Counted from the stretch's first letter, positions 50,270 to 60,454 are shown. The stretch is 64,000 bases of DNA from Nocardioides sp. (GCF_014360585.1 NZ_JACIXG010000008.1:33778-97777), one strand, 5' to 3'. Translations and numbers: made by a program. Notes: generated by a model not told the origin, from the sequence alone.

Positions 50270-51235
50270 ATGAAGCGAATTCTCGCCGGCTTCGCCGCCA
50301 CCGGGCTCGCCCTGAGCCTGGCCGCCTGCGGCTCGGAGGCCACCGACGACGCGGACAGCAAGGGCGGCGGCACCATCGCCATCATCACCGTCGACCCCTC
50401 CAACCCCTACTGGAAGGCCGAGGTCGACACGGCCAAGAAGGCCGCCACCGACCTGGGCTACAAGTCCTACACCGCGGCACACGGAAACGACCCGGACGAG
50501 CAGAACACCCTGATCGAGACCGCCGTCAATGACGAGGTCGACGGGATCCTGCTCGACCCCGCCGGCGCCGACGAGTCGATCGCCGCCGTGCAGAAGGTCG
50601 TCGACGCCGACATCCCGGTCGTGCTGATCAACGCCGAGATCTCCGAGACCGGACTCGCGTCGTCCCAGATCGTCTCCAACAACGCCCAGGGTGCCACCGT
50701 CGGCGCCGAGGCCTGGGCCGCATCGATGAACTACAAGGGGACGTACGTCGAGCTGTTCGGCAACCCCAGCGACAACAACGCCCAGGTCCGCTCCGACGGG
50801 TATGAGCAGGTCCTCAGCCAGTACCCGGACCTGAAGAAGGTCGGTGAGGAGATCGCCAACTGGGACCGTCAGGAGGGCCAGGAGAAGATGGAGGCCCTGC
50901 TCGCCAAGAACCCCGACATCAACGGGGTCATCTCCGGCAACGACGAGATGGCGCTCGGCGCGGTGAACGCGCTCAAGGCCAAGGGCAAGCTCGACCAGGT
51001 GACGGTGCTCGGCTTCGACGGCAGCCAGGACGCCGTCGAAGCGGTGCGGTCCGGCGAGCTGGTGGCCACGGTGGTCCAGCCGATCGTCGAAGGCACCAAC
51101 CGCGCGATCGAGCAGCTCGACAGCGTGATCCGGACCGGAGAGACGGGCGTCTCGGACGAGAAGCAGGCTCTCGACTGCGTCCTGGTCACCAAGGACAACG
51201 TCGACACCGTCGAGAACTTCGTCATCAGCGAGTGA
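50270..51235 (+). CDS. Sugar ABC importer substrate-binding lipoprotein
   Basis: A 321-residue periplasmic-binding protein of the RbsB type. The lipoprotein signal is KRILAGFAATGLALSLAAC with the lipobox LAAC (Cys at about residue 20). The two-lobed fold shows AIITVDPSNPYWKAEVDTAKKAA, EVDGILLDPAGADESIAAV, AQKVVDADIPVVLINAEI and KNPDINGVISGNDEMALGAVNALKAKGK with VLGFDGSQDAVEAVRSGEL. AGAGGAAAG precedes the ATG, which follows the permease by 61 bp; a separate promoter or RNA stabilising gap is possible, since binding proteins are usually made in excess. Likely ligands are erythritol, L-threitol or a related polyol. Confidence 0.93.
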   Translation: MKRILAGFAATGLALSLAACGSEATDDADSKGGGTIAIITVDPSNPYWKAEVDTAKKAATDLGYKSYTAAHGNDPDEQNTLIETAVNDEVDGILLDPAGADESIAAVQKVVDADIPVVLINAEISETGLASSQIVSNNAQGATVGAEAWAASMNYKGTYVELFGNPSDNNAQVRSDGYEQVLSQYPDLKKVGEEIANWDRQEGQEKMEALLAKNPDINGVISGNDEMALGAVNALKAKGKLDQVTVLGFDGSQDAVEAVRSGELVATVVQPIVEGTNRAIEQLDSVIRTGETGVSDEKQALDCVLVTKDNVDTVENFVISE

Positions 51236-51239
51236 TCCG

Positions 51240-52991
51240 ATGACCCACATCTACAACGATCCCGACACCTTCAAGAGCGACGTCCTCACCGGCTTCGCCG
51301 CCGCCCATCCCCGCTACGTCGAACGGGTTCGCGATGCCTCCGGATTCATCCGGGCCGGCGGGCCCCTTGCCGGCAAGGTCTCGCTCGTCATCGGCGGCGG
51401 GTCGGGCCACTATCCCTCCTACAACGGGGTCGTCGGCCCGGGCTTCGCCGACGGCGCCGTGCTCGGCGACATCTTCGCCTCTCCGTCCGCCGAGCAGGTC
51501 TACCGCATCGCCCGCGCCGCCCACGGCGGGGCGGGGGTGGTGCTCGCCTTCGGCAACTACGCCGGTGACCGGCTCAACTTCGGCGTCGCGGCCGACCGTC
51601 TGCGCGCGGAGGGCGTGGACGTTCGTGTCGTGTGGGTGACCGACGACGTGGCCTCCGCACGTGTTGGGGCGGAGGAGGATCGGCGCGGCATCGCCGGGAC
51701 CTTCACGGTCTACAAGATGGCCGGCGCCGCGGCCGAGGCGGGCAGCGAGCTCGACGAGGTCGAGCGGCTCATGCGGCGGGCCAACGCGGCGACGTACTCC
51801 TTCGGGGTGGCGTTCGACGGCTGCACGCTGCCGGGGGCGAGCGACGCTCTCTTCCATGTGAAGGCCGGCCAGGTGGACTTCGGGCTGGGGATCCATGGCG
51901 AACCCGGCATCAGCACCACCGACTGGATCCCGGCCTCGCGGCTGGCCGACCAGCTGGTCGACCGAGTGCTCGCGGAGCGGCCGGCCGCGGCCGACGGGCG
52001 GGCGGCCGTGCTGCTCAACGGCCTCGGCGCGACCAAGTACGAGGAGCTCTATGTGCTCTGGAGCGAGGTCGAGCCCAGGCTACGAGCCGCGGGAGTCGAC
52101 CTGATCGACCCCGAGGTCGGCGAGCTGGTCACCAGCCTCGACATGGCGGGCTGCTCACTCACCGTGACCTGGCTCGACGACGAGCTCGAGCCGCTGTGGC
52201 GAGCCCCGGCCGACACCCCTGCCTACCGCCGGGGCCAGGCCGTCGCCGACGGACGGTTCACCGAGCGTGCGGTATCCGCCGATGCCGCGGTGGAGGGCAC
52301 GCAGGAGACCGCGAGCCCAGCGTCCCGCAAGCACGCGACGATCGCGCAGAGCATCATCGCCACGCTCGCGGCGACGGTCGAGGAGCACAAGGAACGGCTC
52401 GGTGAGATCGACGCGGTCGCCGGCGACGGCGACCACGGCATCGGCATGAGCCGCGGATCCCGGGCCGCCGTCGAGGCGGCCGAGGCGGCCGTCTCCGCCG
52501 GCGGCGGCGTCCGCTCGGTGCTCGCCGCGGCCGGGGCCGCGTTCGGCGACCGTGCCGGCGGCACGAGCGGCATCCTGTGGGGCCTGCTCCTGGAGACCGT
52601 CGGCGAAGGCCTCGGCAACCAGGAGCCGGTCACCCTCGACGGACTCGCCAGGGCCGTACGGGCGGGGGCGACCCGGGTGCAGACATTCGGCCACGCCGAG
52701 CTCGGCGACAAGACCATGCTCGATGCGTTCTGTCCCTTCGCCGACGCACTCGAACAGGGCGCCGACGCCGCGCTCCCCCTCGCCCACGCCTGGCGCATCG
52801 CCGCGGATACCTGCACCAAGGCCGCCGAGGCGACCGCGCCGATGGCGCCGAAGGTCGGTCGAGCCCGTCCCCTCGCCGATCGCAGCGTCGGCACCCCCGA
52901 CCCCGGTGCCGTCTCGCTGGCCCTGATCGTCACCGCGATCGGGGAGCAGCTCGACCAGACCTGCCAGACCCATCTCGAGGAGTCCTCATGA
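51240..52991 (+). CDS. lerK: DAK-family kinase, L-erythrulose kinase type (DhaK-DhaL fusion)
   Basis: A 583-residue single-chain ATP-dependent kinase. The DhaK domain (about 5-330) has [17 protein letters not shown] (52-68) and the substrate-binding His219 in [12 protein letters not shown]; the DhaL domain (about 360-575) has [30 protein letters not shown] and [13 protein letters not shown] for ATP/Mg. In tetritol clusters a DAK-type kinase (LerK) phosphorylates L-erythrulose to its 1-phosphate; dihydroxyacetone kinase is the alternative. The ATG at 51240 is five bases after the binding-protein stop; its stop overlaps the next ATG. Confidence 0.87.
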   Translation: MTHIYNDPDTFKSDVLTGFAAAHPRYVERVRDASGFIRAGGPLAGKVSLVIGGGSGHYPSYNGVVGPGFADGAVLGDIFASPSAEQVYRIARAAHGGAGVVLAFGNYAGDRLNFGVAADRLRAEGVDVRVVWVTDDVASARVGAEEDRRGIAGTFTVYKMAGAAAEAGSELDEVERLMRRANAATYSFGVAFDGCTLPGASDALFHVKAGQVDFGLGIHGEPGISTTDWIPASRLADQLVDRVLAERPAAADGRAAVLLNGLGATKYEELYVLWSEVEPRLRAAGVDLIDPEVGELVTSLDMAGCSLTVTWLDDELEPLWRAPADTPAYRRGQAVADGRFTERAVSADAAVEGTQETASPASRKHATIAQSIIATLAATVEEHKERLGEIDAVAGDGDHGIGMSRGSRAAVEAAEAAVSAGGGVRSVLAAAGAAFGDRAGGTSGILWGLLLETVGEGLGNQEPVTLDGLARAVRAGATRVQTFGHAELGDKTMLDAFCPFADALEQGADAALPLAHAWRIAADTCTKAAEATAPMAPKVGRARPLADRSVGTPDPGAVSLALIVTAIGEQLDQTCQTHLEESS

Positions 52992-53503
52992 CCGAGCCAG
53001 CACGGACCGAGCCGACACCCGGACTGCGGATCGCCGTCGGCTGCGACGACGCCGGCGTCTCCTACCGCGACATCCTGAAAGCCGACCTCGAGGCCGACCC
53101 GCGGGTCGCCGAGGTGGTCGACGTGGGGGTCACGACCGACGAGCACACCGCCTATCCCCACGTCGCCGCCTCCGCGGCACAGCTGGTGGCCAACGGCAGC
53201 GTCGACCGGGCGTTGCTCGTGTGCGGCACCGGGCTGGGCGTCGCCATCAGCGCCAACAAGGTGCCCGGCGTACGCGCGGTGACGGCGCACGACAGCTTCT
53301 CCGTCGAACGAGCCGTGCTCAGCAACAACGCCCAGGTCCTGTGCATGGGTCAGCGCGTCGTCGGGATCGAGCTCGCCCGACGCCTCGCCAAGGAATGGCT
53401 GGGCTACGAGTTCGACCCCGAGTCGGCCTCGGCAGCCAAGGTCGCAGCGATCGGCGAGTACGAGCAAGGCGCCACAGACCAGGAACAGCCCTCCAGCTGC
53501 TGA
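52988..53503 (+). CDS. derI: RpiB-type isomerase (D-erythrulose-4-phosphate isomerase type)
   Basis: A 171-residue RpiB/LacAB-family sugar-phosphate isomerase. The core is [70 protein letters not shown]; the Cys of VCGTG is the general base and the Asn-rich SNNAQ loop binds phosphate. In tetritol pathways this family (DerI/EryI) turns D-erythrulose 4-phosphate into D-erythrose 4-phosphate for the pentose-phosphate pathway. ATGA overlap with the kinase gene; last gene of the tight part of the operon, 80 bp before the FGGY kinase. Confidence 0.87.
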   Translation: MTEPARTEPTPGLRIAVGCDDAGVSYRDILKADLEADPRVAEVVDVGVTTDEHTAYPHVAASAAQLVANGSVDRALLVCGTGLGVAISANKVPGVRAVTAHDSFSVERAVLSNNAQVLCMGQRVVGIELARRLAKEWLGYEFDPESASAAKVAAIGEYEQGATDQEQPSSC

Positions 53504-53583
53504 GTGCCCGACGGTGACTAGGATCGACCGATCATGCCGTCGAGTCCGTCGGGCCCGGCGGTCCGGCGCGACTGGGAGGGTAT

Positions 53584-55086
53584 ATGGCTGCCTTGGTCGT
53601 GGGGGTCGATGTCGGCACCGGAAGCAGCAAGGGCGTGCTGGCCACCGCCGAAGGTGAAGTGATCGCCAAGACGATGCGGCACCACCAGATGTCGCTGCCA
53701 CGGGCCGGACACGCGGAGATGGACGCCGAGACCATCTGGTGGGGCGAGGTCGCCTCGATCTGCCGGGAACTCGCGCTGCACGCTCGGGGTCACACGATCG
53801 CTGGGCTCTGCGTCAGCGGCATCGGCCCGTGCGTACTGGTCACCGACGACGACCTGACCCCGCTCCAGCCGGGCATCCTCTACGGCATCGACAGCCGGGC
53901 CTCGGCCGAGATCGAGGAGCTCACCGAGCGGTTCGGCGCGGACGCCATCCTCGAGCGGGCCGGCAGCGCGCTCAGCTCCCAGGCGGTCGGCCCCAAGCTG
54001 CTCTGGCTCCGCCGTCACGAGCCCGACGTGTGGGCGCGGACCCGCCGCTGGTTCGGTTCGAGCTCCTATGTCGTGGCCCGGCTGACCGGCGAGTACGTCA
54101 TGGACCACCACACCGCCAGCCAGTCCGCCCCGCTCTACGACATCGCGGCCGAGGAGTGGGCGTCCGACTGGGCCGAGGAGATCCTCGGCGACCTTCCGAT
54201 GCCCCGTCTCGCCTGGTCAAGTGAGGTGGTCGGCACGTTGCACGCCGACGCCGCCGCGGCGACGGGACTGCCCGTCGGCACCCCGGTCATGGCGGGGACG
54301 GTGGATGCGTGGGCCGAGGCCTTCAGCTGCGGGGTGCGGCAGCCGGGCGACCTGATGCTGATGTACGGCTCCACGATGTTCTTCATCCAGATCGGCCACG
54401 GTCTCACTGCCTGTCCTCCGCTGTGGACCGCGATGAGCGTGCAACCGGAGGTGATGACGCTCGCGGGCGGCATGGCCACCTCCGGGAGCCTGCTGTCTTG
54501 GGTTCAGGACCTCACCGGGAACCGCGACATCGCCACGCTCGCCCAAGAGGCCGACCTCGTTCCGGCCGGCGCGGAAGGGCTCATCGTGCTGCCCTACTTC
54601 GCCGGCGAGCGCACCCCGCTCTTCGACCCGCACGCCCGCGGCGTCATCGCCGGGCTGTCCCTGCGCCACGGCCGCGGACACCTGTACCGGGCCGTCTACG
54701 AGGGAATCGCCTACGGCGTGCGCCAGATCCTCGAGCTCCTCGAGGAGGCCGGCGGACCGGCCTCCCGCGTGGTCGCGGTCGGGGGCGGCACCCGGAGCGG
54801 ACCGTGGACCCAGATCGTCAGCGACGTCGCCGGGATCCGGCAGCTCGTGCCTGAGCAGACCATCGGAGCGTCCTACGGGGATGCCCTCCTGGCGGCCATC
54901 GGCTCCGGGCTCGTGCCACCGGACACCGACTGGACCCGGATCGTCGGAGACGTCGTGCCCAACCCCGAGAACCGGGCCGTCTACGACGAGCTCTACAGCG
55001 GCTTCACCGAGCTGTACCCCGCCACCCGTGAGCAGGTGCACCGCCTCGCCCTCATGCAGGAAGCCCTGACTCAGGTCAGGACCTAG
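53584..55086 (+). CDS. FGGY-family carbohydrate kinase
   Basis: A 500-residue sugar kinase. N-terminal ATPase motif VVGVDVGTGSSKGVLAT (about 4-20), catalytic Asp in VMAGTVDAWAEAFSCGVRQPGD (about residue 240), and the FGGY C-terminal signature region GTRSGPWTQIVSDVAGI (about 400) preceded by VVAVGGG. GGGAGG lies eight bases before the ATG at 53584. The 80-bp gap suggests its own promoter or attenuated readthrough. The EltD-LerK-LerI-DerI route does not need a second kinase, so it may act on another sugar entering by the same importer (xylulose, ribulose, D-erythrulose or erythritol itself as in EryA). Confidence 0.87.
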   Translation: MAALVVGVDVGTGSSKGVLATAEGEVIAKTMRHHQMSLPRAGHAEMDAETIWWGEVASICRELALHARGHTIAGLCVSGIGPCVLVTDDDLTPLQPGILYGIDSRASAEIEELTERFGADAILERAGSALSSQAVGPKLLWLRRHEPDVWARTRRWFGSSSYVVARLTGEYVMDHHTASQSAPLYDIAAEEWASDWAEEILGDLPMPRLAWSSEVVGTLHADAAAATGLPVGTPVMAGTVDAWAEAFSCGVRQPGDLMLMYGSTMFFIQIGHGLTACPPLWTAMSVQPEVMTLAGGMATSGSLLSWVQDLTGNRDIATLAQEADLVPAGAEGLIVLPYFAGERTPLFDPHARGVIAGLSLRHGRGHLYRAVYEGIAYGVRQILELLEEAGGPASRVVAVGGGTRSGPWTQIVSDVAGIRQLVPEQTIGASYGDALLAAIGSGLVPPDTDWTRIVGDVVPNPENRAVYDELYSGFTELYPATREQVHRLALMQEALTQVRT

Positions 55087-55873
55087 CCTTCGTGGTCAGG
55101 GTGTGGGCGGCCTCCAGGAGGAGGCGGCCCAGCTCGGCCTGACGCGGTGGCGCGAGGCGGGCCTCGATGCCGGTGATGCTCAACGCTCCGTAGGGCTGCC
55201 CGTGGGCGTCGAAGACCGCGGCACCCAGACCCCAGCTGCCGACCACGAGCAGGCCCGGGTTGACCGCGAAGCCGCGCTCACGGGTCGCGGCGACGCGCTT
55301 CCGGAGAGCGGACGCCGAGTGTTGCTCGCCGTAGGCCGCGACGAGGTCGGTCCGGGCGAGGTAGGCCTCGCGCCGCGGCTCCGGCAGGAAGGCGAGGATC
55401 GCCAGGCCCGCCGAGGCGACACCGAGCGGGAACCGGATCCCCTCGTGGAGCACGTGCGAGCGGATCGGGAAGCTGCCGTCCTCGCGCAGGACGCAGACCG
55501 TCTCGTCGCCGCGCCGGATCGAGAAGAACGCGCTCTCCCCCGTCTCCCGGGCGATGCGCAGCACCGCCGCCCGGGCCGCCGGGGTGATGTCGTGGCGGGT
55601 GGTCGCGGCGGCGCCGAGCAGGAAGCACTCCGGGCCGAGGTGCCAGGCGCCGGTGGCGTTGTCTCGCTCGACCAGGCCCTCGTCCTGGAGCGCGCTGAGC
55701 AGCCGGTGGGCGGTCGGGCGCGGGATCGTGGCGGCCGTCGCGAGCTGGGTGGTCGTCGCGCCCTCGGGCTCGCGCGCGGCGAGCAGCCGCAGCAGGTGCG
55801 CGCTTCGGCGGATCACGCTGGGCTGAGGTGCGCTCGGACCGGGTTCCATGAGACGTACGATAGGCGTGTCCAT
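55076..55873 (-). CDS. IclR family transcriptional regulator
   Basis: A 265-residue regulator. The winged helix (about 18-80) is VIRRSAHLLRLLAAREPEGATTTQLATAATIPRPTAHRLLSALQDEGLVERD; the IclR effector domain (about 95-260) has ETGESAFFSIRRGDETVCVLREDGSFPIRSHVLHEGIRFPLGVASAGLAILAFLP and VGSWGLGAAVFDAHGQPYGALSITG. It is divergent from the CoA-transferase genes (103-bp gap) and likely controls them, with an aromatic-acid or ketoacid as effector. Its 3' end overlaps that of the FGGY kinase by 11 bp, convergent. Confidence 0.9.
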   Translation of the reverse strand: MDTPIVRLMEPGPSAPQPSVIRRSAHLLRLLAAREPEGATTTQLATAATIPRPTAHRLLSALQDEGLVERDNATGAWHLGPECFLLGAAATTRHDITPAARAAVLRIARETGESAFFSIRRGDETVCVLREDGSFPIRSHVLHEGIRFPLGVASAGLAILAFLPEPRREAYLARTDLVAAYGEQHSASALRKRVAATRERGFAVNPGLLVVGSWGLGAAVFDAHGQPYGALSITGIEARLAPPRQAELGRLLLEAAHTLTTKARS

Positions 55874-55976
55874 TCAGTGAACGCCGCTGCGTCAGCGGGG
55901 CCGCTCATCGAAAGACTGAGCGGGAACTCGCGCTCGTCTATTGACCGATCGGCCCGCCCGGCCTTGACTGATCATC

Positions 55977-56741
55977 ATGGACAAGGTCATCTCCTCAGCC
56001 GCCGAGGCGGTCGCGGACATCCCGAACGGAGCGACCCTCACGGTCGGCGGTTTCGGGCTGTGCGGCATCCCCTCGGTGCTCATCAATGCGCTCCTCGAGG
56101 CCGGCGTGTCCGACCTCGAGGTGGTCTCCAACAACGCCGGCGTCGACGACTGGGGCCTGGGCCTGCTGCTCGGTGCCGGGCGGCTGCGGCGGGTCGTCGC
56201 GTCGTACGTCGGGGAGAACAAGGAGTTCGCGCGGCAATACCTCTCCGGCGACCTCGAGGTCGAGCTGACCCCGCAGGGCACGCTGGCCGAGCGGATGCGC
56301 GCGGGCGGCTCCGGCATCGCCGCGTTCTACACCCGCACCGGCGTCGGCACTCAGGTGGCGCAGGGCGGGCTGCCGTGGAAGTACGACGACGCCGGCAACG
56401 TCATCAAGACCTCGCCCGAGAAGCCGGTGATGACCTTCGAGACGCCTGAGGGCGAGCGGGAGTTCGTCCTCGAGGAGGCCATCGTCGCCGACTTCGGCAT
56501 CGTCCGCGCGTGGAAGGGCGACCGCCACGGCAACCTGCTCTTCAAGGACTCCGCGCGCAACTTCAACCCGCTTGCCGCGATGGCCGGGCAGATCACGATC
56601 GCCGAGGTCGAGGAGCTCGTCGAGCCCGGCGAGATCCCGCCCAACGACGTCCACCTCCCCGGCGTCTATGTCCACCGCGTCGTGCCCCTGACCCCTGAGC
56701 AGGCCGCCGACAAGCGCATCGAGAAGAGGACGGTCCGCTGA
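55977..56741 (+). CDS. scoA: 3-oxoacid CoA-transferase, subunit A
   Basis: A 254-residue alpha subunit of a class I CoA-transferase. Diagnostic are [25 protein letters not shown] (about 18-42), [57 protein letters not shown] and [16 protein letters not shown], with the C-terminal Asn-containing [24 protein letters not shown]. It transfers CoA from succinyl-CoA to acetoacetate or 3-oxoadipate. ATG at 55977; one base after its stop begins subunit B. Confidence 0.93.
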   Translation: MDKVISSAAEAVADIPNGATLTVGGFGLCGIPSVLINALLEAGVSDLEVVSNNAGVDDWGLGLLLGAGRLRRVVASYVGENKEFARQYLSGDLEVELTPQGTLAERMRAGGSGIAAFYTRTGVGTQVAQGGLPWKYDDAGNVIKTSPEKPVMTFETPEGEREFVLEEAIVADFGIVRAWKGDRHGNLLFKDSARNFNPLAAMAGQITIAEVEELVEPGEIPPNDVHLPGVYVHRVVPLTPEQAADKRIEKRTVR

Positions 56742-56742
56742 C

Positions 56743-57372
56743 ATGTCATGGACACGTGAAGAGATGGCCGCCCGCGCCGCCGCGGAGCTCTCCGACGGCG
56801 ACTACGTCAACCTCGGCATCGGGCTGCCGACCCTGGTGCCCAACTACGTCCCCGACGACGTCGAGCTCGTCCTGCAGAGCGAGAACGGCATCCTCGGCAC
56901 CGGCGCCTACCCGACCGAGGACGCCGTCGACCCGGACCTGATCAACGCGGGCAAGGAGACCGTCACCGTACGCAAGGGGGCGAGCTTCTTCGACTCCGCC
57001 ACCAGCTTCGGGATGATCCGATCCGGCAAGATCGACGCCGCCATCCTCGGCGCCATGCAGGTCTCGTCTTCGGGCGACCTGGCGAACTGGATGATCCCCG
57101 GCAAGATGGTCAAGGGCATGGGCGGCGCGATGGACCTCGTCCACGGCGCGAAGAAGGTCGTCGTGCTGATGGAGCACGTCGCCCGCGACGGCTCCTACAA
57201 GATCGTCGAGGAGTGCTCGCTCCCCTACACCGGCCTCGGCGTCGTGCAGCGCATCATCACCGACCTGTGTGTCCTCGACATCACCCCCGACGGCGTCCGC
57301 CTGGTCGAGCTCGCCCCGGATGTGACGTACGAAGAGGTGGCAGAGAAGACCGAGCCGAGCATCCTCCGCTGA
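56743..57372 (+). CDS. scoB: 3-oxoacid CoA-transferase, subunit B
   Basis: A 209-residue beta subunit. [14 protein letters not shown] and the catalytic Glu47 of the SENG motif (LQSENGILG) are intact, as are [51 protein letters not shown] at 56743 follows subunit A by one base. With scoA it forms the heterodimer; whether the substrate is acetoacetyl-CoA or 3-oxoadipate (PcaIJ) is not decided, since no other ketone-body or beta-ketoadipate gene is present. Confidence 0.93.
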   Translation: MSWTREEMAARAAAELSDGDYVNLGIGLPTLVPNYVPDDVELVLQSENGILGTGAYPTEDAVDPDLINAGKETVTVRKGASFFDSATSFGMIRSGKIDAAILGAMQVSSSGDLANWMIPGKMVKGMGGAMDLVHGAKKVVVLMEHVARDGSYKIVEECSLPYTGLGVVQRIITDLCVLDITPDGVRLVELAPDVTYEEVAEKTEPSILR

Positions 57373-57454
57373 CCGCCGAGAGGTCGAAAATGATGCCGAG
57401 GCCGTCGTGTGACTTCTCGGCCGACGTGGGTGACGCCTCGGTTCGTCTGCGAGA

Positions 57455-57976
57455 ATGACCGGCGTGGAATTGAGGGTGGTGCGGCCGACGCGCGGGAGCG
57501 TGTTGCTGGCGCTGCTCGCCGCAGTCGAGATCACCACCGGGTCCAGCCTGGCCCACCTGGCCGGCGGCGGAGAGCTGCCGGATGCGTTGTGGCTGGTGGC
57601 GACCGGGTTCGCCGCCTTCGGCGTCGGCGTCGTGGTGCTGCAGCGCCGGGTCGGGATCGCTCTGGGAGCTGTGCTGGCCGGGGCCGCGCAGCTGGGGATG
57701 CACGAGGCCTTCGAGGCGTACGCCGCGCCTGCAGCGCACGCGCACACCGGCGCCGCGGGCGAGACCTCGATGCTGCTCGCGCACACCGCGGCCGCGGCGC
57801 TGACCGTGGTCGTGTGGCTGCTGCACCGCCGGGCCTGGCGGGTCATCTCACGCGCGCTGGCGACGCCCCAGGTTCTGGTTCCGTTTCGCCTGCCGGTCCA
57901 GGCGCAGCCGATCGTGCCGCGCACCGGACTGTGGACGTACGTCGCTGCCGGCCGGGGTCCACCGGTCCTCGCCTGA
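57455..57976 (+). CDS. Hypothetical membrane protein ahead of copper genes
   Basis: A 173-residue protein I do not recognise, with four hydrophobic segments: SVLLALLAAVEITTGSSLAHLAGG, ALWLVATGFAAFGVGVVVL, IALGAVLAGAAQLGMHEAF and ETSMLLAHTAAAALTVVVWLLH. His residues cluster at membrane edges (HEAFEAYAAPAAHAHTG, LAHTAAA, LLHRR), as in metal-handling membrane proteins. ATG at 57455, with a possible GTG start three codons on. It precedes the YcnI and CopC-CopD genes by 63 bp on the same strand, so a part in copper handling is inferred from position only. Confidence 0.7.
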   Translation: MTGVELRVVRPTRGSVLLALLAAVEITTGSSLAHLAGGGELPDALWLVATGFAAFGVGVVVLQRRVGIALGAVLAGAAQLGMHEAFEAYAAPAAHAHTGAAGETSMLLAHTAAAALTVVVWLLHRRAWRVISRALATPQVLVPFRLPVQAQPIVPRTGLWTYVAAGRGPPVLA

Positions 57977-58039
57977 GGACTCGACCCCGACCACTGGGCA
58001 CACGCCCGACCGCAGAACACTCCACAGAAAGCAACACCC

Positions 58040-58744
58040 ATGTCTCGACGTACCCTCGCGCGCCTCGGCGCGCCCGCCGCCGCTGCCGCGGCTGTCACCC
58101 TCCTCGTTGCCGCTCCGGCCTCCCCGCACGTCACGGTCACCCCGACCGAGACCGCGGCCGGCGCCTACACCGTGCTGACCTTCAGCAACGGTCACGGCTG
58201 CGAAGGCTCCCCGACCAAGCAGATCACCATCCAGGTGCCGGAGGGGATCAACACGGTCACCCCGACCCGTCAGCCGTTCTACGACGTCAAGGTCACCTCC
58301 GAGAAGCTCGCCGAGCCGATCAAGGACGCCCACGGCAACGAGCTGACCGAGCGCGACGCGACCATCGTCTACACCGCGAAGACCCCGCTGCCCGACGGCC
58401 AGCGCGACGCCTTCGAGGTCTCCCTCCAGCTCCCCGAGGAGGAGGGCACGCTCGCCTTCCCGGTCATCCAGACCTGCGTGAAGGGCGAGACCGCCTGGAT
58501 CGAGGAGACCCCCGAGGGCGCCACCGAGGAGCCCGAGAACCCGGCACCGGCCTTCGAGGTCACCGAGGCGACCGAGGACGGTCACGGCCACAGCTCCGAC
58601 GAGGCCACCGAGGCCGAGCCGGTCGCCGCGGACGTCGAAGAGGGCGGCGACAGCAACCTGTGGGCCGGCGTCGGTGCCGGCGCCGGGATCCTCGGACTGG
58701 TCGCCGGCGTCACCGCCCTCGCGCTGGGGCGTCGTAAGGCGTGA
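58040..58744 (+). CDS. YcnI-family (DUF1775) copper-binding membrane protein
   Basis: A 234-residue exported protein. A signal peptide (about 1-30, ending APASP) leaves His as first mature residue: HVTVTPTETAAGAYTVLTFSNGHGCEGSPTKQITIQVPEG, the DUF1775 domain whose N-terminal His binds Cu(II) in YcnI. Next comes an acidic, His-containing linker (EDGHGHSSDEATEAEP) and a C-terminal helix with a GRRKA stop. Its stop overlaps the CopC-CopD start by GTGA. It probably passes copper to or from the CopCD protein in the membrane. Confidence 0.92.
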   Translation: MSRRTLARLGAPAAAAAAVTLLVAAPASPHVTVTPTETAAGAYTVLTFSNGHGCEGSPTKQITIQVPEGINTVTPTRQPFYDVKVTSEKLAEPIKDAHGNELTERDATIVYTAKTPLPDGQRDAFEVSLQLPEEEGTLAFPVIQTCVKGETAWIEETPEGATEEPENPAPAFEVTEATEDGHGHSSDEATEAEPVAADVEEGGDSNLWAGVGAGAGILGLVAGVTALALGRRKA

Positions 58745-60453
58745 GTGCTCCCCTGACGCGCCGGCCGGGGCTCGACCGTCGGGGCCGGCGCGCCCTGGGG
58801 CGGCTGCTCGTGGCGCTTGCTGCCGCGGCGTACGCCGTCCTGCTCAGCATCTCCCCCGCCCAGGCGCACGCGACGCTGATCGGCACCGACCCCGAGGAGG
58901 GTGCGGTGCTGGAGGTGGCGCCGGAGACGATCACCTTCGACTTCGACGAGGCGGTGAGCCTGCCGCCGGGCGGCGTGACCGTCTACGACGCGAAGGGCGA
59001 GGAGGTGACCTCCGAGGCGACCGCGAGCGGCACCTCGATGGAGGTCGCGCTCGCGAACCCGAGCAGCCTCGGCGACGGCACCTACGTCGTCGCCTGGCGT
59101 GCGGTGTCGGCCGACGGTCATCCGATCTCCGGCTCGCTGACCTTCGCGGTCGGAGCACCGAGCCTCAGCGTCGCCCCACCGCCTTCGTCGGAGCCGTCGA
59201 GGGCGACGGCGGTGATCCACGGGGTCCTCCAGTTCATCCAGTACGCCGCGCTGCTGCTGATCGTGGGCCTGGTCTGGTTCCGTGCAGTGATCATCGGTGA
59301 CCACCGTGTCCCCGACCGCGCCACGGCCCGGGTCCAGCGTCTGCAGATCGTCGCCGGCATGGTCGCTGTCCTCGCGCTGGTCTTCCTGGCTCCGGCGAGC
59401 GGTGCGCTGCAGAGCGAGAGCGGACCGGGGGCCATCCTCACCTTCGACGCCTGGTCACCGGCGTCGGTCGGCAAGGAGTGGCTCAGCGCGCTGGTCGGGA
59501 TCCTGGGCATCGCGGCCATGCTCGCCCTGCGGCCTCGTCCCCGCCTGGCCGCGGCCGCGGGGCTGATCGCGATCATGTCACCGGCGCTGGTCGGCCACTC
59601 CCGCGCGGTCGTACCCGCCTGGCTGGTCACCGCGACCGACATCATCCACCTCATCGCCGGGGCGCTCTGGCTCGGCGGCCTGGTCGGTCTGGCGCTGACC
59701 CTGCCGCTGATCACCCGGCGCGGGACGGTCGCGGCCGAGATCGTGACCCGTTTCTCCACCCTCGCAGCCGCCTCCCTGGCCGTTCTCGCGGTCTCCGGCG
59801 TGCTCATGGGATGGCGGATCCTCGGCTCGTGGGAGAACCTGCTCAACAGCACGTACGGCACCCTGCTGATGACCAAGGTCGCTCTGGTCGTCGCGGTCGC
59901 GGTGATGGCGGCCGGCAACCGGCTGCTGGTCCTCCCCCGCGTCCGGCGGGCGGTCGGTCACGACGACACCGTCGAGGCCGGCTCGATGCTGCGCCGTGCG
60001 GTGCTGATGGAGGCGGGCGTGCTCGTGGTGGTCCTCGGTGTCACCGGCTTCCTGGTCGACCAGCCGCCGCAGGCGGACACCGGCTCGGCCGGGACCGGCT
60101 CGGCCACGGTCGCGCAGACCAGCACCCAGGCCGCGAAGCTCGGGGACGACCATCGGGTGTACGCCACGTTGACGCCCTCAGGTCCTGGCCCGAACGTGCT
60201 CCGGCTGCAGATCCAGGACGCGGCCGGCGAGCCCGTCGAGGCCTCGGCGGTCCCGAGCGCGAAGCTCAGCTCTGCCAACCGCGACCAGAACAGTGTCGAC
60301 CTGGGCAGCCTGGCCCTGACGACGGTCGGCGCCGGCACCTGGGAGGCCGACGTCGTACTGCCCAAGGGTGGGACCTGGGAGGCGACCGTCGGGCTGCGGC
60401 TCGGTGAGTTCGAGAGCCCGCTGGCGCTGCTGGAGTTCCCCGTCAGACAGTGA
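58741..60453 (+). CDS. CopC-CopD fusion, copper import/resistance protein
   Basis: A 570-residue membrane protein. After a long basic signal peptide the mature CopC domain begins HATLIGTDPEEGAVLEVAPETITFDFDEAV (about residue 43) and ends with ADGHPISGSLTFAVG, giving the His-first copper site with the second His in DGHPI. The CopD part (about 160-450) has eight helices with conserved His/Trp in VWFRAVIIGDH and ADIIHLIAGALWLGGLVGL. A C-terminal beta domain (about 470-570) is an FixH-like extension. GTG at 58741 overlaps the YcnI stop. Such fusions import copper into the cytosol for cuproenzymes. Confidence 0.93.
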   Translation: MSAPLTRRPGLDRRGRRALGRLLVALAAAAYAVLLSISPAQAHATLIGTDPEEGAVLEVAPETITFDFDEAVSLPPGGVTVYDAKGEEVTSEATASGTSMEVALANPSSLGDGTYVVAWRAVSADGHPISGSLTFAVGAPSLSVAPPPSSEPSRATAVIHGVLQFIQYAALLLIVGLVWFRAVIIGDHRVPDRATARVQRLQIVAGMVAVLALVFLAPASGALQSESGPGAILTFDAWSPASVGKEWLSALVGILGIAAMLALRPRPRLAAAAGLIAIMSPALVGHSRAVVPAWLVTATDIIHLIAGALWLGGLVGLALTLPLITRRGTVAAEIVTRFSTLAAASLAVLAVSGVLMGWRILGSWENLLNSTYGTLLMTKVALVVAVAVMAAGNRLLVLPRVRRAVGHDDTVEAGSMLRRAVLMEAGVLVVVLGVTGFLVDQPPQADTGSAGTGSATVAQTSTQAAKLGDDHRVYATLTPSGPGPNVLRLQIQDAAGEPVEASAVPSAKLSSANRDQNSVDLGSLALTTVGAGTWEADVVLPKGGTWEATVGLRLGEFESPLALLEFPVRQ

Positions 60454-60454
60454 C

